From positions 1 through 64,000 of the forward strand of contig JAEZRM010000014.1 of the NCBI GenBank assembly GCA_023412805.1: a DNA stretch of 64,000 nt. Reading direction: 5' to 3'. Under the pieces are notes generated by a model that searched no databases, was not told the DNA's origin, and was given only the letters and a program-made list of their open reading frames with translations. Position numbers and translations under genes: made by a program. Positions 8,220-14,862 of this stretch are shown piece by piece; position 1 is the stretch's first letter; each line of letters opens with the position of its first letter. The DNA is from Pseudomonadota bacterium (GTDB taxonomy: Bacteria > Pseudomonadota > Alphaproteobacteria > Rhizobiales > Hyphomicrobiaceae).

Positions 8220-9329
8220 TCATTTCAGCACGGCAATCTGCTTACGCTTGATGAGATCGAAGTCGATCTCGGCGCCGATGCCCGGGGTCTCGGGACAATG
8301 GGCCATGCCATCCTTGTCGATAGTCACATCGTTCAGCAGGCCGTACTTGTGCGCGCCGTGCGGCAGCAGAACCTCGAAATAGGTCGTGTTGCGGAGTGAG
8401 CAGGCGAAGTGGAGCTGCGCCATGTTGTTCAGAGAGTTTCCGCCATGGTGCACTTCGTAGTTCATGTGAAAGGCTTCGGCGAGGTGCGCGGTCTTGATCA
8501 TCGTCGAGAGACCGCCTTTGACCGGGATGTCGCCGCGCAGATAGTCGGTCGCCTTCTCGGTGAGCCAGATGGCATACGTGCCGATGTCGCCGGGCGGGTA
8601 TTCGGTCGCGAGGATTGGGATCGAGAGTTTGTCGCGCAGCTTCACATAGGAATAAATGTCTTCCTCGTTCAGCGGATCCTCGTACCAGTGAAAGCCCATC
8701 TCTTCGATGGCGCGGCCCACCTTAAGAGCTTCGGGATAGCGGTAGCTCCAAGTTGAATCGAGCATCAGCGTATAGTCGTCGCCGACTGACTTACGCACGG
8801 CCTCGCACACCTTGATATCCTCGTCGGGATCCTGCGGCGGATGGATCTTGTAGGCTTTCCATCCCGCTGATTTGAACTCGGCAGCTTCATCCGCATAAGC
8901 CTGACGGCCATCGAGGATCTGGCTCGAAGCATAGGCGCCGATGGATGAGCGGCCCGCGCCGAGGAATTTATAGAGCGGCAGGTTCGCGGCCTTGGCGGCA
9001 ATGTCCCACAGCGCCGTATCGCAGGCGCCGACCGTGCGCAGCCCGGCCGTGCGCTGCTTGGCGCGAAGTGCTGCATGAAGATCGGTGCGGGCGAGCGGAT
9101 CCTTGCCCATGAGGACAGGTTTGAGAAAGCGGATGAGGGCGCCGGCATCGGTCTCGGCAGGGTTCGTTGCGCCACCGAGGAAGGCATGACCGTCGATGCC
9201 CTGATCGGTGCGGATGGTGAGCAGACCGAGATTGCTGCGTCCGCCCGAGTTCACCGAGCCCGCATGATAGCGCGTCGGCGGGATGTCATCCCAGTTGAAC
9301 AAGGTGAGCTCGACATCGACGATCTTCAT
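8220..9329 (-). CDS. enolase-superfamily enzyme (mandelate racemase/muconate lactonizing type)
   Basis: A 369-residue enolase-superfamily protein. The barrel carries the three metal ligands as Asp191 (TLMLDSTWSY), Glu217 (HWYEDP) and Glu243 (ILATEYPP). At the second barrel strand the usual Lys-x-Lys is Lys161-x-His163 (AYKIHPP), and a His-His pair at 294-295 (YEVHHGGN) could supply the opposite acid/base. This is consistent with a sugar-acid dehydratase or racemase, but the substrate cannot be named. The ATG at 9329 is chosen for its AGGA site, although the frame stays open to 9560. It is convergent with the transglutaminase and divergent from the thioredoxin-like gene. Confidence 0.85.
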   Translation of the reverse strand: MKIVDVELTLFNWDDIPPTRYHAGSVNSGGRSNLGLLTIRTDQGIDGHAFLGGATNPAETDAGALIRFLKPVLMGKDPLARTDLHAALRAKQRTAGLRTVGACDTALWDIAAKAANLPLYKFLGAGRSSIGAYASSQILDGRQAYADEAAEFKSAGWKAYKIHPPQDPDEDIKVCEAVRKSVGDDYTLMLDSTWSYRYPEALKVGRAIEEMGFHWYEDPLNEEDIYSYVKLRDKLSIPILATEYPPGDIGTYAIWLTEKATDYLRGDIPVKGGLSTMIKTAHLAEAFHMNYEVHHGGNSLNNMAQLHFACSLRNTTYFEVLLPHGAHKYGLLNDVTIDKDGMAHCPETPGIGAEIDFDLIKRKQIAVLK

Positions 9330-9471
9330 GGACGCATTCCTCCAGATTTTGTCCTCTGCAATCACGATCGATGCTCGCCGCAACGAGGTCAAGAAATTGC
9401 TGTCTGCATTGACGAGCGCGGCATTCTCGTCTTCACTCCATGCAAAGCTCGGATGATGGAGCTCGATCAAC

Positions 9472-10101
9472 ATGCGCACGCGACGCGAGATGCTCTCTTG
9501 GACCGGTGCGGGACTGCTTCTGCCATTTGCGTCTCCCGTCGCCCTTCGCGCTGCCGACAAGCCCGAGCCGCAGCGGAATGACGATGGCCTCTATACCCAG
9601 CCCTGGTTCCACGAATCCTTCCTCGACCTGAAGGAGGACCTCGCCGATGCGGAGAAGGCGGGCAAAAGTCTCGCCATCCTTTTCGAGCAGCGCGGGTGCC
9701 CCTACTGCAAGGAAACGCACGTCACGAACCTCTCGGATCCCGAGACGGCGGCGTACATCCAGAAGCACTTCGTGATGATCCAGCTCAACCTTCATGGCGC
9801 GCGGACGGTCACGGACTTCGACGGCAAGGAACTCGAGGAGCGGGCGCTCGCGCGGCGTTGGAACGTGAGCTTCACACCGACGGTCTTCTTCTTCGTGCCG
9901 CCGGCCGATGCGCTCGCGGGCAAGGATGGCGGCTCGGCCGCTGCATGGAAATTGCTCGGCTACTGGAAACCATTTCACTTCCATCAGACATTCGCCTACG
10001 TGCACGAGCGCGCCTACGCGATGCCCGGCGGATTTCAGAAGTGGCTCGCCGAGCGGGCGGAGAAGCTGCGTGCGGAAGGCAAGGACGTGCGGCTCTGGTA
10101 G
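9472..10101 (+). CDS. thioredoxin-fold protein with Tat-like signal
   Basis: A 209-residue protein. It starts MRTRREMLSWTGAGLLLP, an RR-containing, Tat-like leader, and so is probably exported to the periplasm. The thioredoxin-like domain has LAILFEQRGCPYCKETH with the redox pair Cys76/Cys79, a PTVFFFVPP strand carrying the cis-proline, and a long C-terminal helical tail. The Cys-Pro-Tyr-Cys pair and layout resemble SoxW-type thioredoxins, but no sulfur-oxidation genes lie nearby. A SnoaL-like gene follows within 45 bases and is probably co-transcribed. Confidence 0.8.
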   Translation: MRTRREMLSWTGAGLLLPFASPVALRAADKPEPQRNDDGLYTQPWFHESFLDLKEDLADAEKAGKSLAILFEQRGCPYCKETHVTNLSDPETAAYIQKHFVMIQLNLHGARTVTDFDGKELEERALARRWNVSFTPTVFFFVPPADALAGKDGGSAAAWKLLGYWKPFHFHQTFAYVHERAYAMPGGFQKWLAERAEKLRAEGKDVRLW

Positions 10102-10143
10102 TTGGACTGGAAGATCACGAGCGAGCGAAGGAAGAAAAAGATC

Positions 10144-10527
10144 ATGGCACGACAGGTGACGATAGCGTTGCTGGACGAGATCCAGGATGGCTTCAACAAG
10201 CAGGACGTGGACGCGATCCTGGCGCATTTCGCGGATGACTGCGAATGGGTCATGGCGCGCGGTCCGAATGCGCCGGAAGGTCGCCGCCTTGTCGGCAAGG
10301 CCGCGATCGGCGAAGTGCTGAGCTCGCGCTATCGCGATATCCCGGACATGCGGTGGGAGGAAATTCGTCATTGGATCGTCGATCAATCGAAGGCGATCTC
10401 GGAATGGATCGTGCGCGGCACGCCGAAGAACGGTGGCGAGCCGATCGATCTCGTCGGCTGCGATCTTTGGGAGTTCCGCGACGGCTACGTGACGAAGAAG
10501 GATACGTACTGGAAGACAATCGCCTGA
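10144..10527 (+). CDS. SnoaL/NTF2-like fold protein
   Basis: A 127-residue protein with the NTF2-like cone pattern: LLDEIQDGFNKQDVDAILAHFADDCEWVMA, then a VGKAAIGEVLSSRY helix, and strands around EWIVRGTP and DLWEFRDGYVTKKDTYW. The family includes polyketide cyclases, isomerases and many small ligand-binding proteins, and no catalytic pattern decides between them. The start at 10144 has GAAGGAAG upstream and is preferred to the in-frame ATG... codon at 10102 (TTG) that abuts the previous stop. A stem-loop with a T run overlaps its own stop codon. Confidence 0.8.
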   Translation: MARQVTIALLDEIQDGFNKQDVDAILAHFADDCEWVMARGPNAPEGRRLVGKAAIGEVLSSRYRDIPDMRWEEIRHWIVDQSKAISEWIVRGTPKNGGEPIDLVGCDLWEFRDGYVTKKDTYWKTIA

Positions 10528-10551
10528 TCTTCAGCGATTGTTTAAAAGTTT
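10516..10551 (+). terminator. rho-independent-like terminator
   Basis: Arms ACAATCGC(C)TG (10516-10526) and CAGCGATTGT (10532-10541) with one bulged C and a 5-base loop, followed by TTTAAAAGTTT. The loop begins at the last base of the SnoaL-like stop codon. Confidence 0.65.
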
Positions 10552-10601
10552 CTGATCGACTACAGAAATCCCTCTCCGCATGTGCGGTGAGTGGACCACG
10601 G

Positions 10602-10641
10602 CGGGGAGCGACGATGGTGCCGATACACGCGTCGCTCCCCG
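10602..10641. terminator. 11-base perfect stem-loop downstream of the SnoaL-like gene
   Basis: CGGGGAGCGAC (10602-10612) pairs perfectly with GTCGCTCCCCG (10631-10641) across an 18-base loop. It lies between the T-rich terminator and the PRMT-like gene. It may be a second terminator or an RNA structure in the leader of the next gene. Confidence 0.45.
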
Positions 10642-10704
10642 TCCTGCTTTCGGGCGCGATGATCTGAGCAAAAGCGATCGTCGGCCATCGGGTGATCCCA
10701 CGAC

Positions 10705-11643
10705 ATGCGCATCGAATATCATCGCTCGCTGATAGCGGACACCGGGCGGCTCGCGGCATTCGAGCGGGCACTGGCGAAAGTCATTCGCAAGGGCGAGACG
10801 GTCGTCGCGGACATCGGTACGGGCAGCGGCGTGCTCGCCATGATCGCGGCCAAGCTCGGCGCGCGCCGCGTGTACGCCTATGAATTCGCCGAGATCGGTG
10901 CGCTGGCCGAACGCCTCGTGAAACTCAACAAGCTGCGCAATATCGAACTCATCCCAATGCGCTCGACCGAGATCATCGAACCCGAGCGCGTGGACGTGGT
11001 CGTCACCGAGACGCTCGGGAATTATGCGCTCGAGGAGTTCATGGTCGAGACCATGAACGACGCCGCCGCGCGCCATATCAAGCCCGGTGGCGTGCTCATT
11101 CCGGGCAGCCTCGAACAGGTGGTCGCGCCGGTCATTGCGCCGCGCTGTCGTGATGAACTCGTTGCCTGGGAGCGTATCGGGCGCGGGCTGAATTTCGGGC
11201 CGGCGGCCGTGATGGGGTTGAACAATGCCTACGTGCGCGTGTTCCCGCGCGCCGAGCTGCTCGATGGTGGTCGCACGGCCGTGACGTGGGATCGCCTGGA
11301 CTTCAGCGTGCGCAACCGCTTCGCGCGCAAGGGAACGGCGGAGTGGCAGATCAAGGAGCCGGTCACGGTCCACGGGCTTGCCGTGTGGTGGTCGGCCGAG
11401 CTTGTGCCGGGTGTCGTGCTGTCGACATCGCCGCTGGCTGCGCCCACGCACTGGGAGCAGCTCTTCCTCCCGGCGCTCGAGCCGATTGCGCTCAAGGCGG
11501 GCGAGACATTGGCCGTGCAGGTGCGCTCGCACTCCTCGGAGGAGGGTGGGACGGATCTCGCCTGGAATTTCCGTGCGAAGACGGCGAAGGGCAAACAGCG
11601 CTTGGCGCAGGATCTGAGTCTCGAAAAGGGCTTTCTGCCCTGA
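10705..11643 (+). CDS. protein arginine methyltransferase (PRMT)-like SAM-dependent methyltransferase
   Basis: A 312-residue class I methyltransferase with full PRMT architecture. Motif I is DIGTGSGVLAM (residues 36-46), followed by acidic Glu60 at the ribose-binding position. The double-E loop reads TETLGNYALEEFM, with Glu102 and Glu111 in the positions used by PRMTs. A beta-barrel domain carries the THW loop (PTHWEQ, 248-250) and a final LAWNFRAKT strand. By family knowledge the enzyme would methylate a guanidino or similar nitrogen using SAM; the target here is unknown. PRMT-like proteins are common in eukaryotes and sparse in bacteria. It stands alone and is convergent with a GntR regulator. 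Confidence 0.8.
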   Translation: MRIEYHRSLIADTGRLAAFERALAKVIRKGETVVADIGTGSGVLAMIAAKLGARRVYAYEFAEIGALAERLVKLNKLRNIELIPMRSTEIIEPERVDVVVTETLGNYALEEFMVETMNDAAARHIKPGGVLIPGSLEQVVAPVIAPRCRDELVAWERIGRGLNFGPAAVMGLNNAYVRVFPRAELLDGGRTAVTWDRLDFSVRNRFARKGTAEWQIKEPVTVHGLAVWWSAELVPGVVLSTSPLAAPTHWEQLFLPALEPIALKAGETLAVQVRSHSSEEGGTDLAWNFRAKTAKGKQRLAQDLSLEKGFLP

Positions 11644-11652
11644 CCGACTTCA

Positions 11653-12483
11653 TTAGCCGCGCGAACGCGTCTTGCGGCTTGCGGGCGCTTCCGCGCCGAC
11701 ATCGCGCTTGATGCGCATGTTGTACGAGAAGCGGTTGCCCGGATGGAGATTGATGGACAGCTCGACGAGTCGGCGCCCGGTGACGTAGTAGCGGCGGATG
11801 ACGCGGAGTGCCGGTGTGCCTTCAGCGACATCGAGCATGCGCGCTTGTTCGCCACTGAGCGTGACAGCGTCGATCTGCTGCTCGACCTCGACGAGCGTTT
11901 CGCCGGACCGCCGTTCGATCATTTCCCAGATGGCTGTGCCGACCGTCGGGATCTCCGACTTGATGGCCATGAAGGCCTCGTCGACGAAAATCTCGGCGTG
12001 GCTGATGGGCTTGTTGTCGCGATCACGGCGGCGAACACCCGTGACGCGCAGGAAGCGCCGTCCCGAACGGGCGCCGATCAGCGCGGCCTTGCTGCCGCGC
12101 AGGACGGTCTCGTCGACTTCCAGGATTTCGAGGCGCATGCCGGACGCATACTGGCGGATGTCGCCAACGGAATGCATCGTGAGCAGGAAGCGTGCACCAG
12201 CTTGACGCGCTTCGACGCGGGTGCCGACGCCCTTGCGGGCGGTCACGAGCCCCATGGATCTCAGATGCTGGATGGCCTGGCGCACGACGTAGCGTGAGAC
12301 ATGGAACTGCTGCTGCAGCTCGGCCTCGGTCGGCAACAGTGAGCCGACAGGGTGCGTGCCCTCCGCGATCTGCGCTGCGAGTGTCGCCGCGATCTGCACA
12401 TAGAGCGGCTGGCGCCGGGCTACACCCGATGGAGCCGCCTCTGTGGTGTGCGGCTCGGCGTCCTCTGCTTCAAACTCATCCAT
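11653..12483 (-). CDS. GntR-family regulator with UTRA effector domain
   Basis: A 276-residue regulator. The N-terminal winged helix-turn-helix (about residues 25-90) has LYVQIAATLAAQIAEGTHPVG, LPTEAELQQQFHVSRYVVRQ and ARKGVGTRVEARQAG. The C-terminal UTRA domain (about 110-260) ends with LRVIRRYYVTGRRLVELS and is expected to bind a small ligand that releases the repressor from DNA. The ATG at 12483 is preferred to the open frame up to 12528. Two perfect palindromes lie 47 and 87 bases upstream and could be autoregulatory operators. The regulated genes are not evident. Confidence 0.88.
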   Translation of the reverse strand: MDEFEAEDAEPHTTEAAPSGVARRQPLYVQIAATLAAQIAEGTHPVGSLLPTEAELQQQFHVSRYVVRQAIQHLRSMGLVTARKGVGTRVEARQAGARFLLTMHSVGDIRQYASGMRLEILEVDETVLRGSKAALIGARSGRRFLRVTGVRRRDRDNKPISHAEIFVDEAFMAIKSEIPTVGTAIWEMIERRSGETLVEVEQQIDAVTLSGEQARMLDVAEGTPALRVIRRYYVTGRRLVELSINLHPGNRFSYNMRIKRDVGAEAPASRKTRSRG

Positions 12484-12529
12484 GTGCCATCGCCAGAAAA
12501 TGCGCAATCGCGGATACCCTAACCGCAAT

Positions 12530-12541
12530 TGCTCATGAGCA
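12530..12541. promoter_or_regulatory. 12-base palindrome upstream of the GntR gene
   Basis: TGCTCATGAGCA is a perfect palindrome 47 bases upstream of the GntR start. It is a candidate operator for autoregulation. Confidence 0.35.
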
Positions 12542-12569
12542 CATCACTCAAAAGTCCAAATTGACGCAG

Positions 12570-12579
12570 GTCTGCAGAC
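12570..12579. promoter_or_regulatory. 10-base palindrome upstream of the GntR gene
   Basis: GTCTGCAGAC is a second perfect palindrome in the same short intergenic region, unrelated in sequence to the one at 12530. It is a candidate protein-binding site. Confidence 0.25.
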
Positions 12580-12628
12580 TGAAAGGTAAATGCGGACGGC
12601 ATCTGCCCAGTTATTGAGCGAAAATCGT

Positions 12629-13957
12629 TCAAGTAAGGGTCGGGAATATTTCGCGATAACCCATGGCGGCGGGGTCGAACAGGATATCACTCGGGCGCAG
12701 CGGACGGGCAAGGGCCAGCCCTTGGAGCGAACGGCAGCGGGAGAGTGCCACATAAGCCTGGCCGTGAGCGAAGGTGCCGCGTCCGAGGTCGATATATACG
12801 CGATCGAGCGTCAAGCCCTGTGACTTGTGGATGGTGAGCGCCCACGCCAGGCGGAGCGGAAACTGCTTGAAGGTGCCGGCGACACTCTCGACGATCTTCT
12901 GCGCCGTGGTGTCGTAGGCGTAGCGACGCGCCTCCCAGGTGACGGCTTCGACCTCGTACTCCTTGCCGTCGACGTCGATCCATACGCGCTTCTCGTCGAG
13001 GCGGGAGATGCGCGCGATCGTGCCATTGACCCAGCGACGCTCGGAGTCGTTGCGGAGCAGCATGACCTTGGCGCCGGCTTTGAGCACAAGCGTTTGGTCG
13101 GTTGGCTGCGCTGCTGCTGAGTATTCTCCGGTCGTTGTGGCGATGAAGGAAACGGCCGCCGCGGGAAGCGCATCGAGATAGGCCATGTTGATGCGGTTCG
13201 CGGCGGCATTGGTCGGCGTCAGGATGACGTAGGGTTCGCCTTCCGCGAGCGTACGAATGGGGGCGACGCGCTCGTTGAGCAATTCGAGATGCTCAGGTTC
13301 GACATCACCGCCGCGAACATGCGTCAGGACGTCGATCAGCGCTTCGTCGCTCTGACGGAACACCTGCGACAGCTCCAGCAGGTAGGTGCCGACACCCTCG
13401 CGCAGCGCGCCGATGCTGAAGAAGAAGGGGCCACCGTGCGTCTCTTCGAGGTGCGCTGCCACTTCCGCCTCCTGCACGACGGGCGGGAGCTGATGCAGAT
13501 CGCCGAAGAGCACGAGGCGAACACCGCCGAAGGGTTCGCGCGGACGGCCGCGATTGATGCGGAGCGACTGATCGATGGCCCACATGAGATCCGAGCGCAC
13601 CATCGAGACTTCGTCGATGACCAGCAGCTTGAGCTTGCGCATGACGGCGCCATTGCGGCTGCGACGGATATCCTCGGGCCGGATGAGGCGCGGCGGCAGG
13701 CCGAAGAACGAGTGGATCGTTTGCCCGCCGACGTTGACGGCGGCAAGGCCCGTCGGCGCGACAATGACGTGCTCGGCGTCGATCATCTCGCAGAGTGCGC
13801 GCAGCAGTGTCGATTTGCCGGTGCCGGCGCGTCCGGTCACGAACAGGTGGCCGCCATCCTCGCTCAGGTAGTCGAGTGCGGCCTCGTACTCGGGTGTCGG
13901 TCCAAGATAGGAGGGCCACTTTCGCTCAACCGGTACGGCCGACAGTTCTTGCGCCAA
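12629..13957 (-). CDS. PIF1/RecD-like superfamily 1 DNA helicase
   Basis: A 442-residue helicase. Motif I is TGRAGTGKST (residues 41-50), motif II LVIDEVSMV and motif III FGDLHQLPPV. Then come TPTNAAANRIN and the UvrD_C_2-type end THKSQGLTLDRVYIDL and AYVALSRCRSLQGL typical of PIF1/RecD2-like 5'-3' helicases. The frame runs open to 14107, but that extension is the palindromic repeat translated. A TTG at 13957 with GGAGGA 8 bases upstream is the likely start, giving a protein that begins a few dozen residues before motif I, as in the family. It could act in replication-fork or recombination repair. The nearby PdeM-Lhr pair is also DNA-repair related. Confidence 0.88.
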   Translation of the reverse strand: MAQELSAVPVERKWPSYLGPTPEYEAALDYLSEDGGHLFVTGRAGTGKSTLLRALCEMIDAEHVIVAPTGLAAVNVGGQTIHSFFGLPPRLIRPEDIRRSRNGAVMRKLKLLVIDEVSMVRSDLMWAIDQSLRINRGRPREPFGGVRLVLFGDLHQLPPVVQEAEVAAHLEETHGGPFFFSIGALREGVGTYLLELSQVFRQSDEALIDVLTHVRGGDVEPEHLELLNERVAPIRTLAEGEPYVILTPTNAAANRINMAYLDALPAAAVSFIATTTGEYSAAAQPTDQTLVLKAGAKVMLLRNDSERRWVNGTIARISRLDEKRVWIDVDGKEYEVEAVTWEARRYAYDTTAQKIVESVAGTFKQFPLRLAWALTIHKSQGLTLDRVYIDLGRGTFAHGQAYVALSRCRSLQGLALARPLRPSDILFDPAAMGYREIFPTLT

Positions 13958-13975
13958 GAGTGTGTTCCTCCATTC

Positions 13976-14094
13976 CCCTCTCCCCGCTTGCGGGGAGAAG
14001 GCTAGGGTGAGGGGCGGCGTCAAATGCCGACGTTTTCGTGTGCCGCCACCCCTCATCCCGACCTTCTCTCCGGAAGAACTGGGAGAAGGAGAAG
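13976..14094. repeat. long palindromic intergenic repeat, copy A
   Basis: One of two copies in the window. It contains a short hairpin CTCCCCGCTTGCGGGGAG and then the diagnostic core GCTAGGGTGAGGGGCGGC. After a variable centre comes the inverted counterpart GCCGCCACCCCTCATCCC, followed by GGGAGAAGGAGAAG. The two halves can pair into one long stem. It fills the space between the helicase start and the PdeM stop and has been read into the open helicase frame. Confidence 0.8.
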
Positions 14095-14113
14095 AAAAGT
14101 GCGGCACGCTTAG

Positions 14114-14842
14114 CTAGTCGCCATGAAGCTGGCGGGTGGCGACAGGATAGACGCCTTCCTGGCCGAGCATCCACACGCCGAAGCCGTCATTGCCGAAAAG
14201 CGGCAGGAAGGCCGCGTCGAGCACGTTCAACCCGCCCGTGAATGCGCCGAATGCGGGCAGCACGAGCCGCAAGCGGTTGCCGATGAAGCAGGGCCGCCTG
14301 AGGGTGTGCCCGTAGAGAGAAAGACGGGCGGCTGGATGGAGATGACCGGCGATTTCATGCGTCGCATGGCCGTCGGTGGGCATGTGCACGAGGCGCAGGC
14401 CGCCGGTTGTGAGATCATCCACCGCCTCGCCGCCGAGCTGCTGGCCGATGTCGGGGTCGTGATTGCCCGTCACCCAGATCCAGCGGCGATCCTCCTGCAG
14501 GATGCGCAGCGCGGCGAGATCGCCGGATGCAATGCGATCGCTCGCGCCGCCGTCATGCAGGCTGTCGCCGAGCGCAATGACGACTTCCGGGTCGTAGCGC
14601 TCGATGGCGATGGCAAGTCGCTCGAGTGTTTCGCGCGTGTCGTAGGGGGGCAGGAGCGCGCCGCGCGCGGCATGAGCCGAAGCCTTCTCCAAGTGCAGAT
14701 CGGCGACGATCAGCGCCCGCTCGCCCGGCCAGTAGAGCGCGCCGGACATATCGGCGAGGAACTGCTTGCCGCAGATCGAGAGCATTTGCGCGGCGGCATC
14801 GCCGATCCGTGCCCGCTCGGGGCTCAGTGCGAGAATGCTCAT
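14114..14842 (-). CDS. pdeM: ligase-associated DNA damage response endonuclease PdeM
   Basis: A 242-residue calcineurin-like metallophosphoesterase. Metal-binding motifs are in order: VADLHLEK (Asp48, His50), LGDSLHD (92-97), TGNHD (125-129), a GHLHP motif and GHTLRRPCF. The length and the LYWPGERALIVADLHLEKAS opening match PdeM, which is associated with DNA ligase and Lhr-type helicase genes in alphaproteobacteria. It follows the Lhr-type helicase gene with a gap of about 20 bases on the same strand, so the two form an operon. The ligase and the exonuclease that often complete the set are not in the window. Confidence 0.9.
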   Translation of the reverse strand: MSILALSPERARIGDAAAQMLSICGKQFLADMSGALYWPGERALIVADLHLEKASAHAARGALLPPYDTRETLERLAIAIERYDPEVVIALGDSLHDGGASDRIASGDLAALRILQEDRRWIWVTGNHDPDIGQQLGGEAVDDLTTGGLRLVHMPTDGHATHEIAGHLHPAARLSLYGHTLRRPCFIGNRLRLVLPAFGAFTGGLNVLDAAFLPLFGNDGFGVWMLGQEGVYPVATRQLHGD

Positions 14843-14862
14843 CAGCCCTCCAGGCTTCCGGG

